A DNA stretch of 64,000 bases from Mesorhizobium sp. LNHC252B00 (lineage in GTDB: Bacteria > Pseudomonadota > Alphaproteobacteria > Rhizobiales > Rhizobiaceae): the NCBI RefSeq assembly GCF_000502955.1, contig NZ_AYWO01000009.1:16560-80559 (forward strand). The letters are read 5' to 3'. The position numbers and the translations under genes were made by a program. The notes under the pieces were generated by a model, which did no database searches, was not told where the DNA came from, and saw only the letters and a program-made list of their open reading frames with translations. This document shows positions 36,971 to 46,180 of the stretch, piece by piece. How positions within the stretch are numbered: the stretch's first letter is position 1; each line of letters opens with the position of its first letter.

Positions 36971-37459
36971 CTAGCCGAGCGGCTTCTCAAAACTCAGCAT
37001 CGTCGGCCTTGAGCTGTCGCGGGATTCCGTCGCGGCGCCGACGGGCAGAAACCCTTTCGATCGGTAGAAGGCGATGGCGCCGCTATTGGCCTCCTCGACC
37101 TCGACGCGCAGCACTTGCGCTTCCGGGAAACTGTCCTCGATCTCGTCGAGCAGCGATTGCCCGATGCCGCGCCTTTGGCAGTCCGGATGGACGTAAAGCT
37201 GGTTCAACAGGATGACCTTCGCATCCGCGGTGGCGGCGGCGAAAGCCATGCCGCCGATGCGCTTGCCGTCATCGGCCACCAGGAACTCCGAATTCGGCCG
37301 TGTCAGCCGCGAACGAAGCGAGGCAATCGAGTGCCATTCATCGGTGATCTCGGTCACTTTGGCAGCGCCATAAAGGGCGTCATAGGTCGCATGCCAAGTC
37401 TCGACCAGCAGCGTCCGCACAGCGGCAAGGTCGCGCTCCCCGGCGGTGCGGACGAACAC
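36971..37459 (-). CDS. GNAT-family N-acetyltransferase
   Basis: A 162-residue acetyl-CoA-dependent transferase. The acetyl-CoA loop is QLYVHPDCQRRGIGQSLL (motif A, R/Q-x-x-G-x-G/A), followed by LRVEVEEANSGAIAFYRSKGF (motif B). The start is taken as GTG at 37459, five bases after the gatB stop, which gives the normal N-terminus VFVRTAGERDLAAV. A longer frame starting at 37525 would overlap gatB. Substrate unknown. Probably co-transcribed with gatB. Confidence 0.85.
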   Translation of the reverse strand: MFVRTAGERDLAAVRTLLVETWHATYDALYGAAKVTEITDEWHSIASLRSRLTRPNSEFLVADDGKRIGGMAFAAATADAKVILLNQLYVHPDCQRRGIGQSLLDEIEDSFPEAQVLRVEVEEANSGAIAFYRSKGFLPVGAATESRDSSRPTMLSFEKPLG

Positions 37460-37463
37460 AGCC

Positions 37464-38963
37464 CTACTCGATGCCCAGCTTGACCTTGACGAGATCGTTG
37501 ACCGCTTGTGGGTTGGCCTTGCCACCGGTCGCCTTCATCACCTGGCCAACGAACCAGCCCGCCATGCTCGGCTTGGCGCGCGCCTGTTCGACCTTGTCGG
37601 GGTTGGCAGCGATGACCTCGTCCACGGCCCTCTCGATGGCGCCGGTGTCGGTAACCTGCTTCATGCCACGGCTCTCGACCAGCTGGCGCGGATCGCCGCC
37701 CTCGGTCCAGACGATCTCGAAGAGGTCCTTGGCGATTTTGCCGGAGATGGTCCCATCCTTGATGAGATCGATGACCGCGCCCAGCTGATCAGGCGAAATC
37801 GGAGCGTTTTCAATGCCTTTTCCTGCCTTGTTCAATTGTCCGAGCAGATCGTTGATGACCCAGTTGGCGGCGAGCTTGCCGTCGCGGCCGGCGGCGACCT
37901 TCTCGAAATAATCGGCGATCGGCTTTTCCGAAACCAGGATCGAGGCGTCATAGGTCGAAAGGCCGAGCGACGAGATCAGCCGCGCCTTCTTGTCGTCCGG
38001 CAGTTCCGGCAACTCCCTCGCCAGCGCATCGACATACGCCTGGTCGAATTCCAGCGGCAGAAGATCCGGATCGGGGAAATAGCGGTAATCGTGCGCCTCT
38101 TCCTTCGAGCGCATCGAACGCGTCTCGCCCTTGACGGCATCGAACAGCCGCGTTTCCTGGTCGATCTTGCCGCCATCCTCGAGGATGGCAATCTGCCGGC
38201 GTGCCTCGTAGTCGATGGCCTGGCCGATGAAGCGGATCGAATTGACGTTCTTGACCTCGCAGCGCGTGCCGAACTCACCGCCCGGCTTGCGTACCGAGAC
38301 GTTGACGTCGGCACGCATCGAGCCTTCGTCCATGTTGCCGTCGCAGGTGCCGAGATAGCGCACGATGGTGCGCAGCTTGGTGACATAGGCCTTGGCTTCG
38401 TCGGCCGAGCGCATATCCGGCTTCGAGACGATCTCCATTAGCGCCACGCCCGACCGGTTGAGGTCGACATAGGACATGGTCGGATGCTGGTCGTGCATCG
38501 ACTTGCCCGCATCCTGCTCCAGATGCAGCCGCTCGATGCCGACCTCGATGTCCTCGAATTCGCCCTGGCGGTCGGGACCGACCGAGACGATCACCGTGCC
38601 CTCGCCGACGATCGGCTGCTTGAACTGCGAGATTTGGTAACCCTGCGGCAGGTCGGGATAAAAGTAGTTTTTCCGGTCGAAGACCGACTTGTGGTTGATC
38701 TGCGCCTTCAGCCCAAGGCCAGTGCGGATCGCCTGCTTGACGCATTCCTCGTTGATGACGGGCAACATGCCCGGCATCGCCGCGTCGACCAGGCTGACAT
38801 TGGCGTTGGGTGCCGCTCCAAAGGCGGTCGAGGCGCCGGAAAACAGCTTTGCTTCCGAGGTGACCTGCGCGTGGACCTCGAGACCGATGATGATCTCCCA
38901 GTCGCCGGTGGCACCAGAAACAAGGCGCTTGGCGTCGGGCGTGCGGGTGTCGATGAGGGACAT
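37464..38963 (-). CDS. gatB: Asp-tRNA(Asn)/Glu-tRNA(Gln) amidotransferase subunit B
   Basis: A 499-residue subunit of the GatCAB complex, which makes Gln-tRNA and Asn-tRNA by amidation of mischarged tRNAs. Conserved: [28 protein letters not shown] [42 protein letters not shown] [11 protein letters not shown], and the C-terminal YqeY-like tail ([25 protein letters not shown]). ATG at 38963. The gatC and gatA genes are not in this window. Confidence 0.96.
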   Translation of the reverse strand: MSLIDTRTPDAKRLVSGATGDWEIIIGLEVHAQVTSEAKLFSGASTAFGAAPNANVSLVDAAMPGMLPVINEECVKQAIRTGLGLKAQINHKSVFDRKNYFYPDLPQGYQISQFKQPIVGEGTVIVSVGPDRQGEFEDIEVGIERLHLEQDAGKSMHDQHPTMSYVDLNRSGVALMEIVSKPDMRSADEAKAYVTKLRTIVRYLGTCDGNMDEGSMRADVNVSVRKPGGEFGTRCEVKNVNSIRFIGQAIDYEARRQIAILEDGGKIDQETRLFDAVKGETRSMRSKEEAHDYRYFPDPDLLPLEFDQAYVDALARELPELPDDKKARLISSLGLSTYDASILVSEKPIADYFEKVAAGRDGKLAANWVINDLLGQLNKAGKGIENAPISPDQLGAVIDLIKDGTISGKIAKDLFEIVWTEGGDPRQLVESRGMKQVTDTGAIERAVDEVIAANPDKVEQARAKPSMAGWFVGQVMKATGGKANPQAVNDLVKVKLGIE

Positions 38964-39146
38964 TGTGGCCTGCGTATTGGAACTACGGATTATGCGTTTA
39001 CGCATATTTTGGTGTGCAACTTCGCTAGTGCAAACCGTTCAACGAGACAAGCGCAAAGCCACGGACTGGCCTTTTCAGCCGCTTTCGCCTATAGGACGCC
39101 CATCCCAATGGAGAGTGGATGTCCACTTACGCTCAGTCCCGGTAAG

Positions 39147-39172
39147 GCCCTGACCTCCTAGCGAGGCAGGGC
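39147..39172 (+). other. Strong hairpin in the leader of the YjhX-like gene
   Basis: GCCCTG-A-CCTC pairs with GAGGCAGGGC around the loop CTAGC, with one bulged A. There is no T run on either strand, so it is not an intrinsic terminator. It sits 70 bases before the YjhX-like start and may be a leader structure. Confidence 0.4.
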
Positions 39173-39242
39173 AGAAAACCTGAAACCCCGTGCCGTGAAG
39201 TTTCGCGGCGGCGGCATTTTCTGTTTTCCCGGAAACTCTCCC

Positions 39243-39500
39243 ATGGATATTTCGCGCATTGAACAGCGCATCCTGCACCTGCTCGCGCAGGGCGGACGCA
39301 TTGAAATCGAAAAGAACGAGAAAAAGCGGATCGCCTCCGTCAAATGCCTGACCCGTGACGGCTGGCATTATCCGGGCGTCGATCTCGACATGTTTCGAAA
39401 GCTGAAGCGGAAGAAGGCCGTTTCTTCGTCGGGCGGTGGACCCTACCGCATCACCCGGCGTGGGCTGGAACTCGTCCGTTCCGAACTCGACAACAGGTAG
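39243..39500 (+). CDS. YjhX family (UPF0386) protein
   Basis: An 85-residue protein that matches the UPF0386 pattern along its length: MDISRIEQRILHLLAQGG, then CLTRDGWHYPGVDLDMFRKLKRK and GGPYRITRRGLELVRSELDNR. The winged-helix-like layout suggests nucleic-acid binding. YjhX of Escherichia coli has been described as a toxin. No antitoxin-like partner is adjacent here, so a toxin role is doubtful. An ATG at 39195 would add 16 residues without similarity. Confidence 0.85.
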   Translation: MDISRIEQRILHLLAQGGRIEIEKNEKKRIASVKCLTRDGWHYPGVDLDMFRKLKRKKAVSSSGGGPYRITRRGLELVRSELDNR

Positions 39501-39547
39501 ACACGGCTCCGCCGGTCGGTGCTCCGGCCGGCGGTTCCCTCCACCGC

Positions 39548-39979
39548 TCAGGCGGTGGCGATATAGGCCCTGATCTCTTCGGCCTCGCGCTCGACATCCT
39601 CGATGCGGCGCTTGACCACGTCGCCGATAGACACGATGCCATCGAGCATGCCGTCCTTTTCCACCGGCAGATGGCGGAAACGGCCTCGGGTCATGATTTC
39701 CATCACCTCGTTGACGGTGTGGTTCTCGTTGCAGATCTTCACCTTGGGCGTCATCGCCGAACGCACGGCTATATCGAGCGCGGCACCGCCTTCCTTGGCC
39801 AGAACCCGCACAATGTCGCGCTCGGAAAGAATGCCGACGATCTTGTGGTCACCATTGGTGATGACCAGCGCGCCGATCCTGTGTTCGGACAGGATGCGAA
39901 TGGCTTCGCTCAGCTTTTCGTTCGGCCCGAGCGTCAACACATCATGGCCTTTTTTCTCGAGAATTGCCTTCACCGTCAT
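39548..39979 (-). CDS. CBS-domain-pair protein
   Basis: A 143-residue stand-alone CBS pair, a module that senses adenine nucleotides. First CBS: VLTLGPNEKLSEAIRILSEHRIGALVI and VGILSERDIVRVL. Second: MTPKVKICNENHTVNEVMEIM and GIVSIGDVVKRRI. ATG at 39979 with GAGGAGG upstream. It lies downstream of the rhomboid gene on the same strand, 88 bases away. Confidence 0.9.
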   Translation of the reverse strand: MTVKAILEKKGHDVLTLGPNEKLSEAIRILSEHRIGALVITNGDHKIVGILSERDIVRVLAKEGGAALDIAVRSAMTPKVKICNENHTVNEVMEIMTRGRFRHLPVEKDGMLDGIVSIGDVVKRRIEDVEREAEEIRAYIATA

Positions 39980-40067
39980 GGCTTCCTCCTCTGCTTTTTG
40001 CCCGCCGGTTCCAGCCTGACCGGCTTTCACATAAGAGTGAATATCGTGCGCCGTGATCGGTTGCATT

Positions 40068-40826
40068 TCAAGTGCGGTGGTCGGTGTTCTCCCATTCCGG
40101 CGCCTGCCACCGCCTGTCGAACCAGCGCAGGCCGAAGAAGCCGGCAACGAAGCCGCCAATATGGGCTTCCCACGCGATCTGGCCCTCTACACCCGGGGCA
40201 AAGCCAAGAAGACCGGTGGCAAGATTGATGATCATCCACACGGCGAGGAAGATCACGACGCCGCGCAAGCGCAATACCAATGCGATCGGCAGCACCGGGC
40301 CGGCGAAGGCAGCCTTGCCGGCCGAGCGATCGGTACGGAAACCGAACCGCGCCGCAGCTCCCATCATGCCTGATATGGCTCCCGAGGCACCGACCAGCGG
40401 CGCTTCTCCATAAGGATGCATCGCCCAGAAAAGCGCGACCGAAGCCAGCCCGGTTACGGCAAAGAACAGCGCGAACCAGAGCGTGCCCAAACGATTTGCC
40501 AATGGCGAGCCAAAGGCTGCAAGCCAGACCATGTTGATGGCAATATGGGCAAAGCCGCCATGCATGAAGGCATAGGTGAACGGCCGGGAAAACAGGAACC
40601 AGTCGAAGCCATATTGTCCGGTGTAGAGAACCGGGATGAAAGCCCCGTCGTACAGCAATAACATCTGCTGTGCTTCGTTCAGCACATATTGCTGCAGCAG
40701 ATAGACGGCGACGCAAATGCCGATCACCGCCAGCACCACCGGGGGCAGGTTGAACACCGGCTCACGCCGCCGTGGCGGCGCGTCGTCCACCTGTTGTGTT
40801 TCCGAAGGGTCTGCCGGTTCGCTCAT
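40068..40826 (-). CDS. Rhomboid-family intramembrane serine protease
   Basis: A 252-residue membrane protein with six helices. The catalytic serine is in GASGAISG (about residue 148) and the histidine in AHIGGFVAGF (about 222). HGGFAHIAINM is the conserved His/Asn region of the second helix. The N-terminal 35 residues are cytoplasmic and polar. The start at 40826 gives MSEPADPSE; an ATG two codons upstream is possible. Substrates unknown. Confidence 0.9.
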   Translation of the reverse strand: MSEPADPSETQQVDDAPPRRREPVFNLPPVVLAVIGICVAVYLLQQYVLNEAQQMLLLYDGAFIPVLYTGQYGFDWFLFSRPFTYAFMHGGFAHIAINMVWLAAFGSPLANRLGTLWFALFFAVTGLASVALFWAMHPYGEAPLVGASGAISGMMGAAARFGFRTDRSAGKAAFAGPVLPIALVLRLRGVVIFLAVWMIINLATGLLGFAPGVEGQIAWEAHIGGFVAGFFGLRWFDRRWQAPEWENTDHRT

Positions 40827-41054
40827 GCGCATCTGATCCAGGATTCCTGCGCGTCCTTTAGAGCAAGGATGCTCGCGTTGGAACAATTCTGTTTCCCGGA
40901 CAGCGAATGCCCCGCACCAGGTCGCCTTCATTTGCTAAAAGACCGAAAGGAAGCGAAGCGGAAATGCTCCGGGATGCGAAAAACTCGCAACGAGCGTTCT
41001 CGGAAGCGATGATCCCCCTCCCTAGAATGCCGCCAATTCCAAAGGGGTCCCCAC
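40827..41054. other. Divergent intergenic region
   Basis: About 230 bases between rhomboid (minus) and the sugar ABC operon (plus). No ORF is supported. The AAAGGGG ribosome site of the binding-protein gene is at about 41040. Operator-like palindromes were not evident. Confidence 0.4.
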
Positions 41055-42092
41055 ATGATCAAGCATCTTCTTTCCCTGGCCGTCGCTGGCATCGCCAGTC
41101 TCGTCACCGCCGCTTCGGCGCAGGGCATATCCGGCGCACCAGCTCCCTTCGACAAGGGCGGCGTCAAGATTGCCGTCGTCAGCTTCCTCGGCTCCGGCGA
41201 CTGGCTCCAGGCATTCGAGGCCGGCGTGAAGCGCCAGGCCGACGCGCTTGGCATCGAGGCCAACATCTCGCAGGCGCGCAACGACATCAACACCGAGCGG
41301 CAGTTGATCCAGCAGGCGATCAACCTCGGCGTGCAAGGCATCATCATCAACAACGGCCAGCCCGAAGCCATCAAGGACGTCGCACAGGCGGCGCTTGACG
41401 CCGGCATTCCGGTGGTGGCCTACGACACCAATCTCGACAATCCAAAGATCCCGCAGGTCGAACAGTCCGACGCCGATATGGCGCGCCTCGTGCTCGACCA
41501 GGCGGTCAAGGACCAGGGCCAGAAATTCGATGGCGGCGTCCTCTATGTCGCCGGCTTCGCGCCGCTCGATCGCCGCTATGCGGTCTGGAAGGATTTCGGC
41601 AAAAAGTACCTAGGCATCAAGGAAGTCGCCACCTGGGGCGTGGTCAACGACACCGTCGCCGCTTCGGTCGCGGACCAGACCAAGGCTGTGCTCACCGCCA
41701 ACCCGACGCTTTCGGTTGTCTTCGCTCCATGGGACGAATTCGCTCGTGGCGTGAAGCTCGCCATCGACGAGCTTGGCGTCGCCGATAAGGTGAAGATCTA
41801 TGGCGTCGACATCTCGACCTCGGACATCCAGGCCATTCTCGAACCGAACAGCCCTTGGGTGGCGACGGCCGCAACCAATCCGGCCGTGGTCGGCGAGGCT
41901 TCGGTGCGTGCGCTTGCCCAGCTGATCGCCGGACAGAATCCCGGCCATTCCGTGCTGATCCAGCCGACGCTCGTCACCAGGAAGGATCTCGTCGACAACA
42001 ACATCAAGACGATCGAGGACCTGCAGGCGAAGTTCCCGGCCTTCAAGGACAGCGACGCGGCAAAAGCACCCTGGATACCTGCGTCCAATTGA
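41055..42092 (+). CDS. Ribose-type ABC transporter substrate-binding protein (first paralog)
   Basis: A 345-residue periplasmic protein of the Peripla_BP_4 group. A signal peptide (LLSLAVAGIASLVTAASA) is cleaved near residue 22. Typical family blocks are KIAVVSFLGSGDWLQAF, LIQQAINLGVQGIIINNGQPEA, AGIPVVAYDTNLDNPKI and ADQTKAVLTANP. It is the first gene of a sugar-importer operon (binding protein, LVIVD protein, ATPase, permease). A second binding protein at 46181-47224 is closely similar from end to end. Sugar or sugar alcohol identity unknown. Confidence 0.92.
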   Translation: MIKHLLSLAVAGIASLVTAASAQGISGAPAPFDKGGVKIAVVSFLGSGDWLQAFEAGVKRQADALGIEANISQARNDINTERQLIQQAINLGVQGIIINNGQPEAIKDVAQAALDAGIPVVAYDTNLDNPKIPQVEQSDADMARLVLDQAVKDQGQKFDGGVLYVAGFAPLDRRYAVWKDFGKKYLGIKEVATWGVVNDTVAASVADQTKAVLTANPTLSVVFAPWDEFARGVKLAIDELGVADKVKIYGVDISTSDIQAILEPNSPWVATAATNPAVVGEASVRALAQLIAGQNPGHSVLIQPTLVTRKDLVDNNIKTIEDLQAKFPAFKDSDAAKAPWIPASN

Positions 42093-42131
42093 AATCCGGC
42101 ATCTTCCTTCAGACAATCAGCAATCGGAACA

Positions 42132-42158
42132 ATCATCCCCGGCCTGACCGGGGATGAT
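42132..42158 (+). other. Intercistronic stem-loop after the binding-protein gene
   Basis: ATCATCCCCGG and CCGGGGATGAT pair perfectly (11 bp) around CCTGA, with no T run. A second hairpin, GTGCCTCC / GGAGGCAC, lies at 42190-42222. Such hairpins after binding-protein genes commonly stabilise the upstream message so that binding protein exceeds channel. Confidence 0.6.
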
Positions 42159-42247
42159 CACACTGGAATGCCCGACGACGACCGCATCTGTGCCTCCACC
42201 CGCTCCGGCAGGCAGGAGGCACCGGCCCGACCTTGCGAAAGACGATC

Positions 42248-43504
42248 ATGAGTTCTGTCCCTGCCCCCGACTATTTCAGCAACATGCGCCTGATCGGCCA
42301 TTCCGATCAGGGTGGGCGACCGGACGGATTGCAGGTGATGGTGCATCGGGGCTTCGCCTATGTCGCGCATCCCTGGTCGCAGGGTTTTTCCATCATCGAT
42401 GTGCGCGATCCCAAGAATCCGGGCGGGACCGTGTTCGTGCCGGCGCCACCGAATACCTGGACGATCCATCTACAGACGCATGAAGACCTATTGCTGGTCG
42501 TCCATGCGCGCGATCTGTTCGCCGATGCTGCTTTCGCGTTCGATGAGAAGGTCTACTACACCAAGTCGATCGGCGAGACGATCGGCACCGCGTCCGGTTC
42601 GGGCTCGGCGCGGGCCTGGTCGGCCGGCATGGCCATCTACGATATCTCGAAGCCAAAGCAGCCTCGCCAGATTGGCTTCTTCCCGGTCGATGGCATCGGT
42701 ATTCATCGCATCTGGTATGTCGGTGGGCGCTACGCCTATGTGTCGGCGCTTCTCGACGGCTACAGCGACTACATTCTGCTCACTGTCGACCTTCAAGACC
42801 CGACACGGCCCGTCGAGGCCGGTCGCTGGTGGATACCCGGCATGCATCTCGCCGGCGGCGAGACACCGGGCTGGCCCGACGGCCGACGCTACGCGTTGCA
42901 TCATGCGGTCGTCGAAGGCGACACCGCCTATGCCTGCTGGCGCGACGGCGGGCTGACCGTGCTCGATGTCGCGGACCCTGCCCTGCCGAAGCTGATCACC
43001 CACAAAAACTGGTCGCCGCCCTATGGAGGCGGCACGCATTCGGCGCTGCCGCTGGTCAAGCGCGGTCTGCTCGTCGTCGCCGACGAGGCCGTGCTCGACC
43101 ATGAGGAGGACGGGCGCAAGCATACCTGGATCTTCGACATGCGCGATCCGGCGAACCCTATTTCGATCTCGACGCTGCCGACCCCGGATGAAACCGACTA
43201 CACCGCCAAGGGCGGACATTTCGGCCCGCACAATCTGCATGAGAACCGGCCGGGCAGCTTCGTGTCCGACACGCTGATCTTTGCAACCTACCAGAATGCA
43301 GGGGTGCGCGTTTTCGACATCTCCGACCCCTATCGGCCGAAGGAGACAGGAGCGCTGGTACCGCCAGCGCCCAGCCGCATGGTCGACAAGCGTCCGAACC
43401 GGCCACGAGTGATCCAGTCGACCGACGTGTTCGTCGACGCCAATGGCATCATCTATTCGCCCGATTACAATGCCGGGCTGGCAATCATGGAATATGGCGG
43501 TTGA
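42248..43504 (+). CDS. LVIVD-repeat beta-propeller-like protein
   Basis: A 418-residue protein made of repeated LVIVD-like units, where a strand such as GFSIIDVRDPKNPG, MAIYDISKPKQPRQIG, LTVLDVADPALPKLI, TWIFDMRDPANPISI or VRVFDISDPYRPKETG recurs about every 50-70 residues. LVIVD repeats are thought to form beta-propellers. Conserved His residues (HSALPL, HFGPHNLHEN) could form a metal or active site. No signal peptide is seen. It sits between the binding protein and the ATPase, and its TGA overlaps the TTG start of the ATPase (TTGA), so it is co-translated with the importer. It may act on the imported sugar; function unknown. Confidence 0.82.
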   Translation: MSSVPAPDYFSNMRLIGHSDQGGRPDGLQVMVHRGFAYVAHPWSQGFSIIDVRDPKNPGGTVFVPAPPNTWTIHLQTHEDLLLVVHARDLFADAAFAFDEKVYYTKSIGETIGTASGSGSARAWSAGMAIYDISKPKQPRQIGFFPVDGIGIHRIWYVGGRYAYVSALLDGYSDYILLTVDLQDPTRPVEAGRWWIPGMHLAGGETPGWPDGRRYALHHAVVEGDTAYACWRDGGLTVLDVADPALPKLITHKNWSPPYGGGTHSALPLVKRGLLVVADEAVLDHEEDGRKHTWIFDMRDPANPISISTLPTPDETDYTAKGGHFGPHNLHENRPGSFVSDTLIFATYQNAGVRVFDISDPYRPKETGALVPPAPSRMVDKRPNRPRVIQSTDVFVDANGIIYSPDYNAGLAIMEYGG

Positions 43505-45105
43505 CAGACGCGACCGTGCCCGTTGGCTTGCCTGCCTTTCTCAGTTCTCACCCAATCCATAACCGGCTGAACCACTTGTCCCTCACCGCCGCCCCCATTG
43601 CCGTCGCTGTCGCCGGGATCGAGAAATCTTTTGGGCCGACGCGCGCGCTCGCCGGAGCCGATCTTGCCGTCGCGGCCGGGGAGGTGGTGGCGCTGATGGG
43701 CGCCAATGGCGCCGGCAAGTCGACGCTGGTGAAAATCCTTTCGGGCTCACATGTGCCCGACGCGGGAACGATCACGCTTGGCGGCAGGTTCGTCGCCTTC
43801 GCCTCGCCCAGCGCCGCCAAGGCTGCCGGCATCGCGACCGTCCATCAGGCGACGGACCAGGCCGGCGCCGCTGGATTGACGGTCGCCGAGAATCTTCTGC
43901 TCGATGAACTTTGCCAGCCCGGCGGGCGCTTCTTCGTCTCGGCCACGTCTATCCGCAGGCGTGCGCGCGCCATCGCGGCGCTGATCGATCTCGACCTGCC
44001 GCTCGACCGCGACTTCGTCGATCTGCGGCCGGCGGAACGGCAATTGGTCGCCATCGCCCGCGCCGTAGCGGCCAAGGCCTCGGTCCTCATTCTCGATGAG
44101 CCGACATCCAGCCTTTCGGCCAAGGAAGCGGACCGGCTCTTCGCCATCATCCGGCGGCTGCGGACCGGCGGCATGGCAATCCTCTACATCTCGCACAGGC
44201 TTGGCGACCTTGCCGCCATCGCCGATCGCGCCGTCATCATGCGCGGCGGTCGCATCGTCGGCGCTTTTGCCAAGCCGATCGATTTCCCTGCCGCCGTTGC
44301 GGCCATGATCGGCCGAACATTGGAAGCCGCCACCCATGACGGCAAGACGTCGACGGCCCCGATCGTCGCCTCCATCAAGGGCGCGCGGCTGATTCCCGGT
44401 GCACGGCCTTTCGATCTCGACCTGCGCTCCGGCGAGGTCGTCGCGCTGACCGGCACGCTCGGCTCGGGCAAAAGCCGGCTGCTGCGCGCGCTTTTCGGCC
44501 TGGAAACGCTGGCGCAGGGCAGCTTCGTGCTCGATGGAAAACCGTGGCTTTCGAACGGACCGGGGCGATCGATCGAAAACGGCGTTTTCATGGTCGCCGA
44601 AGATCGCTGGGCATCGTCGCTTTTGCCAGCCGAGATTCCGGGCGCCTCGATTGCCGGCACGATCGCCCTGCCGCATCTGCGGCGCTGGTTTCCCAGCGGT
44701 CTGCTGCGGGCCGCGCGCGAGCGCAGGGTCGCCTCCGAGGCGATCGCCCGGCTCGGCATCAAGGCGCGCGGACCCGACGACACACTCGATGAGCTTTCCG
44801 GCGGCAACCAGCAGAAGGTCGTGCTCGCCCGCTGGCAAGCGGCACCTTGCCGGCTGCTGTTGCTCGACGAGCCTTTCCAGGGCGTCGACGTCGGCGCGCG
44901 TGCCGACCTGATCGCCGCGATCCGCAACAGCCAGAGCGATTCCGCCACGCTGATCGCGACAAGCGACACCGAAGAGGCGCTGGAGGTTGCCGACCGCATC
45001 CTCGTCATGCGCGATCATTCACTTCACGAGGCCGGTGACGGCCATGGCTCGCTGACAGACCAGATCGGCAAGGTCGAGAGCGAAAAGGCCGGAGATCATC
45101 GATGA
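43501..45105 (+). CDS. Ribose-type ABC transporter ATP-binding protein (two ATPase domains)
   Basis: A 534-residue RbsA-like protein with two fused ATPase domains. Domain one: Walker A GANGAGKST (about 65), a degenerate signature RPAERQLVAIARAV, Walker B LILDEPTSSLS. Domain two: a short Walker A GSGKS (about 320), signature LSGGNQQKVVLARW and Walker B LLLDEPFQGVDV. One site is expected to be weak, as in this family. The start is TTG at 43501; a TTG at 43576 nearer the first strand is an alternative. Its stop overlaps the permease start. Confidence 0.9.
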   Translation: MTDATVPVGLPAFLSSHPIHNRLNHLSLTAAPIAVAVAGIEKSFGPTRALAGADLAVAAGEVVALMGANGAGKSTLVKILSGSHVPDAGTITLGGRFVAFASPSAAKAAGIATVHQATDQAGAAGLTVAENLLLDELCQPGGRFFVSATSIRRRARAIAALIDLDLPLDRDFVDLRPAERQLVAIARAVAAKASVLILDEPTSSLSAKEADRLFAIIRRLRTGGMAILYISHRLGDLAAIADRAVIMRGGRIVGAFAKPIDFPAAVAAMIGRTLEAATHDGKTSTAPIVASIKGARLIPGARPFDLDLRSGEVVALTGTLGSGKSRLLRALFGLETLAQGSFVLDGKPWLSNGPGRSIENGVFMVAEDRWASSLLPAEIPGASIAGTIALPHLRRWFPSGLLRAARERRVASEAIARLGIKARGPDDTLDELSGGNQQKVVLARWQAAPCRLLLLDEPFQGVDVGARADLIAAIRNSQSDSATLIATSDTEEALEVADRILVMRDHSLHEAGDGHGSLTDQIGKVESEKAGDHR

Positions 45106-46118
45106 CGAACCTGACGACCGAGCAACCAGCCGCCCCGCGCACATCGTTCTTCCGGGAGACGCGCCGCTACGCGCTCTTCGTGCTGCTGGCACTGATGGTG
45201 ATCGGCTTCTGGTATGCCCAGCCCGCCTTCATCCGCTCGGCCAACCTGTTCTCGATCCTGCAGGCGGTTTCTGTCGTGGCGATCCTCGGCGTCGGGGTTT
45301 CTATCACAATGTCGGCCGACGGCTTCGATCTCTCGGTAGGCAGTATCGCCGCCTCGTCAGTGATGGCGGCGAGCTACGCCATGGTCGTCTGGCAGCTGGA
45401 CGCGGCTGAGACCATGGTGCTGGTCCTGCTGATGGGCGCCTTCATAGGCCTCTTGAACGGGCTGCTGATCGTGCGTGTCGGCGTCCCCGATCTTCTCGCC
45501 ACGCTGGCGACCATGTTCCTGCTCGCCGGCCTGCAGCTGATCCCGACAGGCGGCCGCTCGATCACCGCCGGGATGGTGCTTCCCGACGGCTCATCGGTCA
45601 CTGGCGCTTACGATCCAGCCTTCCTGATCCTCGGCCGGTCGCGGCTCTTCGACACGATCCCCTTGTCTGTCGTGGTCATGGCGGTCGTCGCCGTCCTCGC
45701 CTGGTTTCTGATGGAGCGTACGCGCTGGGGCCGCGTCTTCTATGCGATCGGCGGCAACGAAACGGCCGCGCATCTATCCGGCGCGCCGACCAAGGCATAC
45801 CGGCTCTGGGCCTATATCCTGTCCGGCACTCTTGCTTCGCTGGGAGGTCTGATCGTCGCTTCGCGTGTCGGCCGCGGCGATGTCTCAGCCGGCAACTCGC
45901 TCCTGCTCGATGCGGTGGCGGCCTCGCTGATCGGATATGCCGTGTTCGACAAGCGTCGCCCGCATGTGATCGGCACTGTGGCCGGCGCAATCTTCGTCGG
46001 CGTCCTCCTGAACGGCCTCACCATGCTGAACGCGCCCTATTACACGCAAGATTTCGTCAAGGGCGTCGTGCTGGTTGGCGCTCTGGCGCTGACGTTCGGC
46101 CTGGGAAAGAAACGATAG
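45102..46118 (+). CDS. Ribose-type ABC transporter permease
   Basis: A 338-residue RbsC-like membrane protein with about ten helices (for example YALFVLLALMVIGFWYA and VVAILGVGVSITMSADGFDLSVGSIAA). The coupling loop GRVFYAIGGNETAAHLSG matches the family. One permease gene suffices because it forms a homodimer. The ATG overlaps the ATPase stop. Last gene of the operon. Confidence 0.93.
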   Translation: MTNLTTEQPAAPRTSFFRETRRYALFVLLALMVIGFWYAQPAFIRSANLFSILQAVSVVAILGVGVSITMSADGFDLSVGSIAASSVMAASYAMVVWQLDAAETMVLVLLMGAFIGLLNGLLIVRVGVPDLLATLATMFLLAGLQLIPTGGRSITAGMVLPDGSSVTGAYDPAFLILGRSRLFDTIPLSVVVMAVVAVLAWFLMERTRWGRVFYAIGGNETAAHLSGAPTKAYRLWAYILSGTLASLGGLIVASRVGRGDVSAGNSLLLDAVAASLIGYAVFDKRRPHVIGTVAGAIFVGVLLNGLTMLNAPYYTQDFVKGVVLVGALALTFGLGKKR

Positions 46119-46140
46119 TTCACGCCGGCACAGGCGTTAT

Positions 46141-46174
46141 CTCCCCTCCTTCGCGGCGAAACGAGGGAGGGGAG
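46141..46174. terminator. Bidirectional terminator between convergent transporter genes
   Basis: CTCCCCTCCTTCG (46141) pairs with CGAGGGAGGGGAG (46162) across eight bases, with one G-T pair. It separates the permease operon (plus) from the second binding-protein gene (minus) in a 62-base gap. There is little T run on the plus side. Confidence 0.6.
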
Positions 46175-46180
46175 AAAAGG

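Noticed and set aside
39243..39500. YjhX-like gene as half of a toxin-antitoxin pair
   Set aside because: No small partner gene is adjacent on either side; the neighbours are gatB and a CBS protein.
43747..45018. Minus-strand open frame of 423 codons
   Set aside because: Antisense to the sugar ABC ATPase, which has full Walker and signature motifs.
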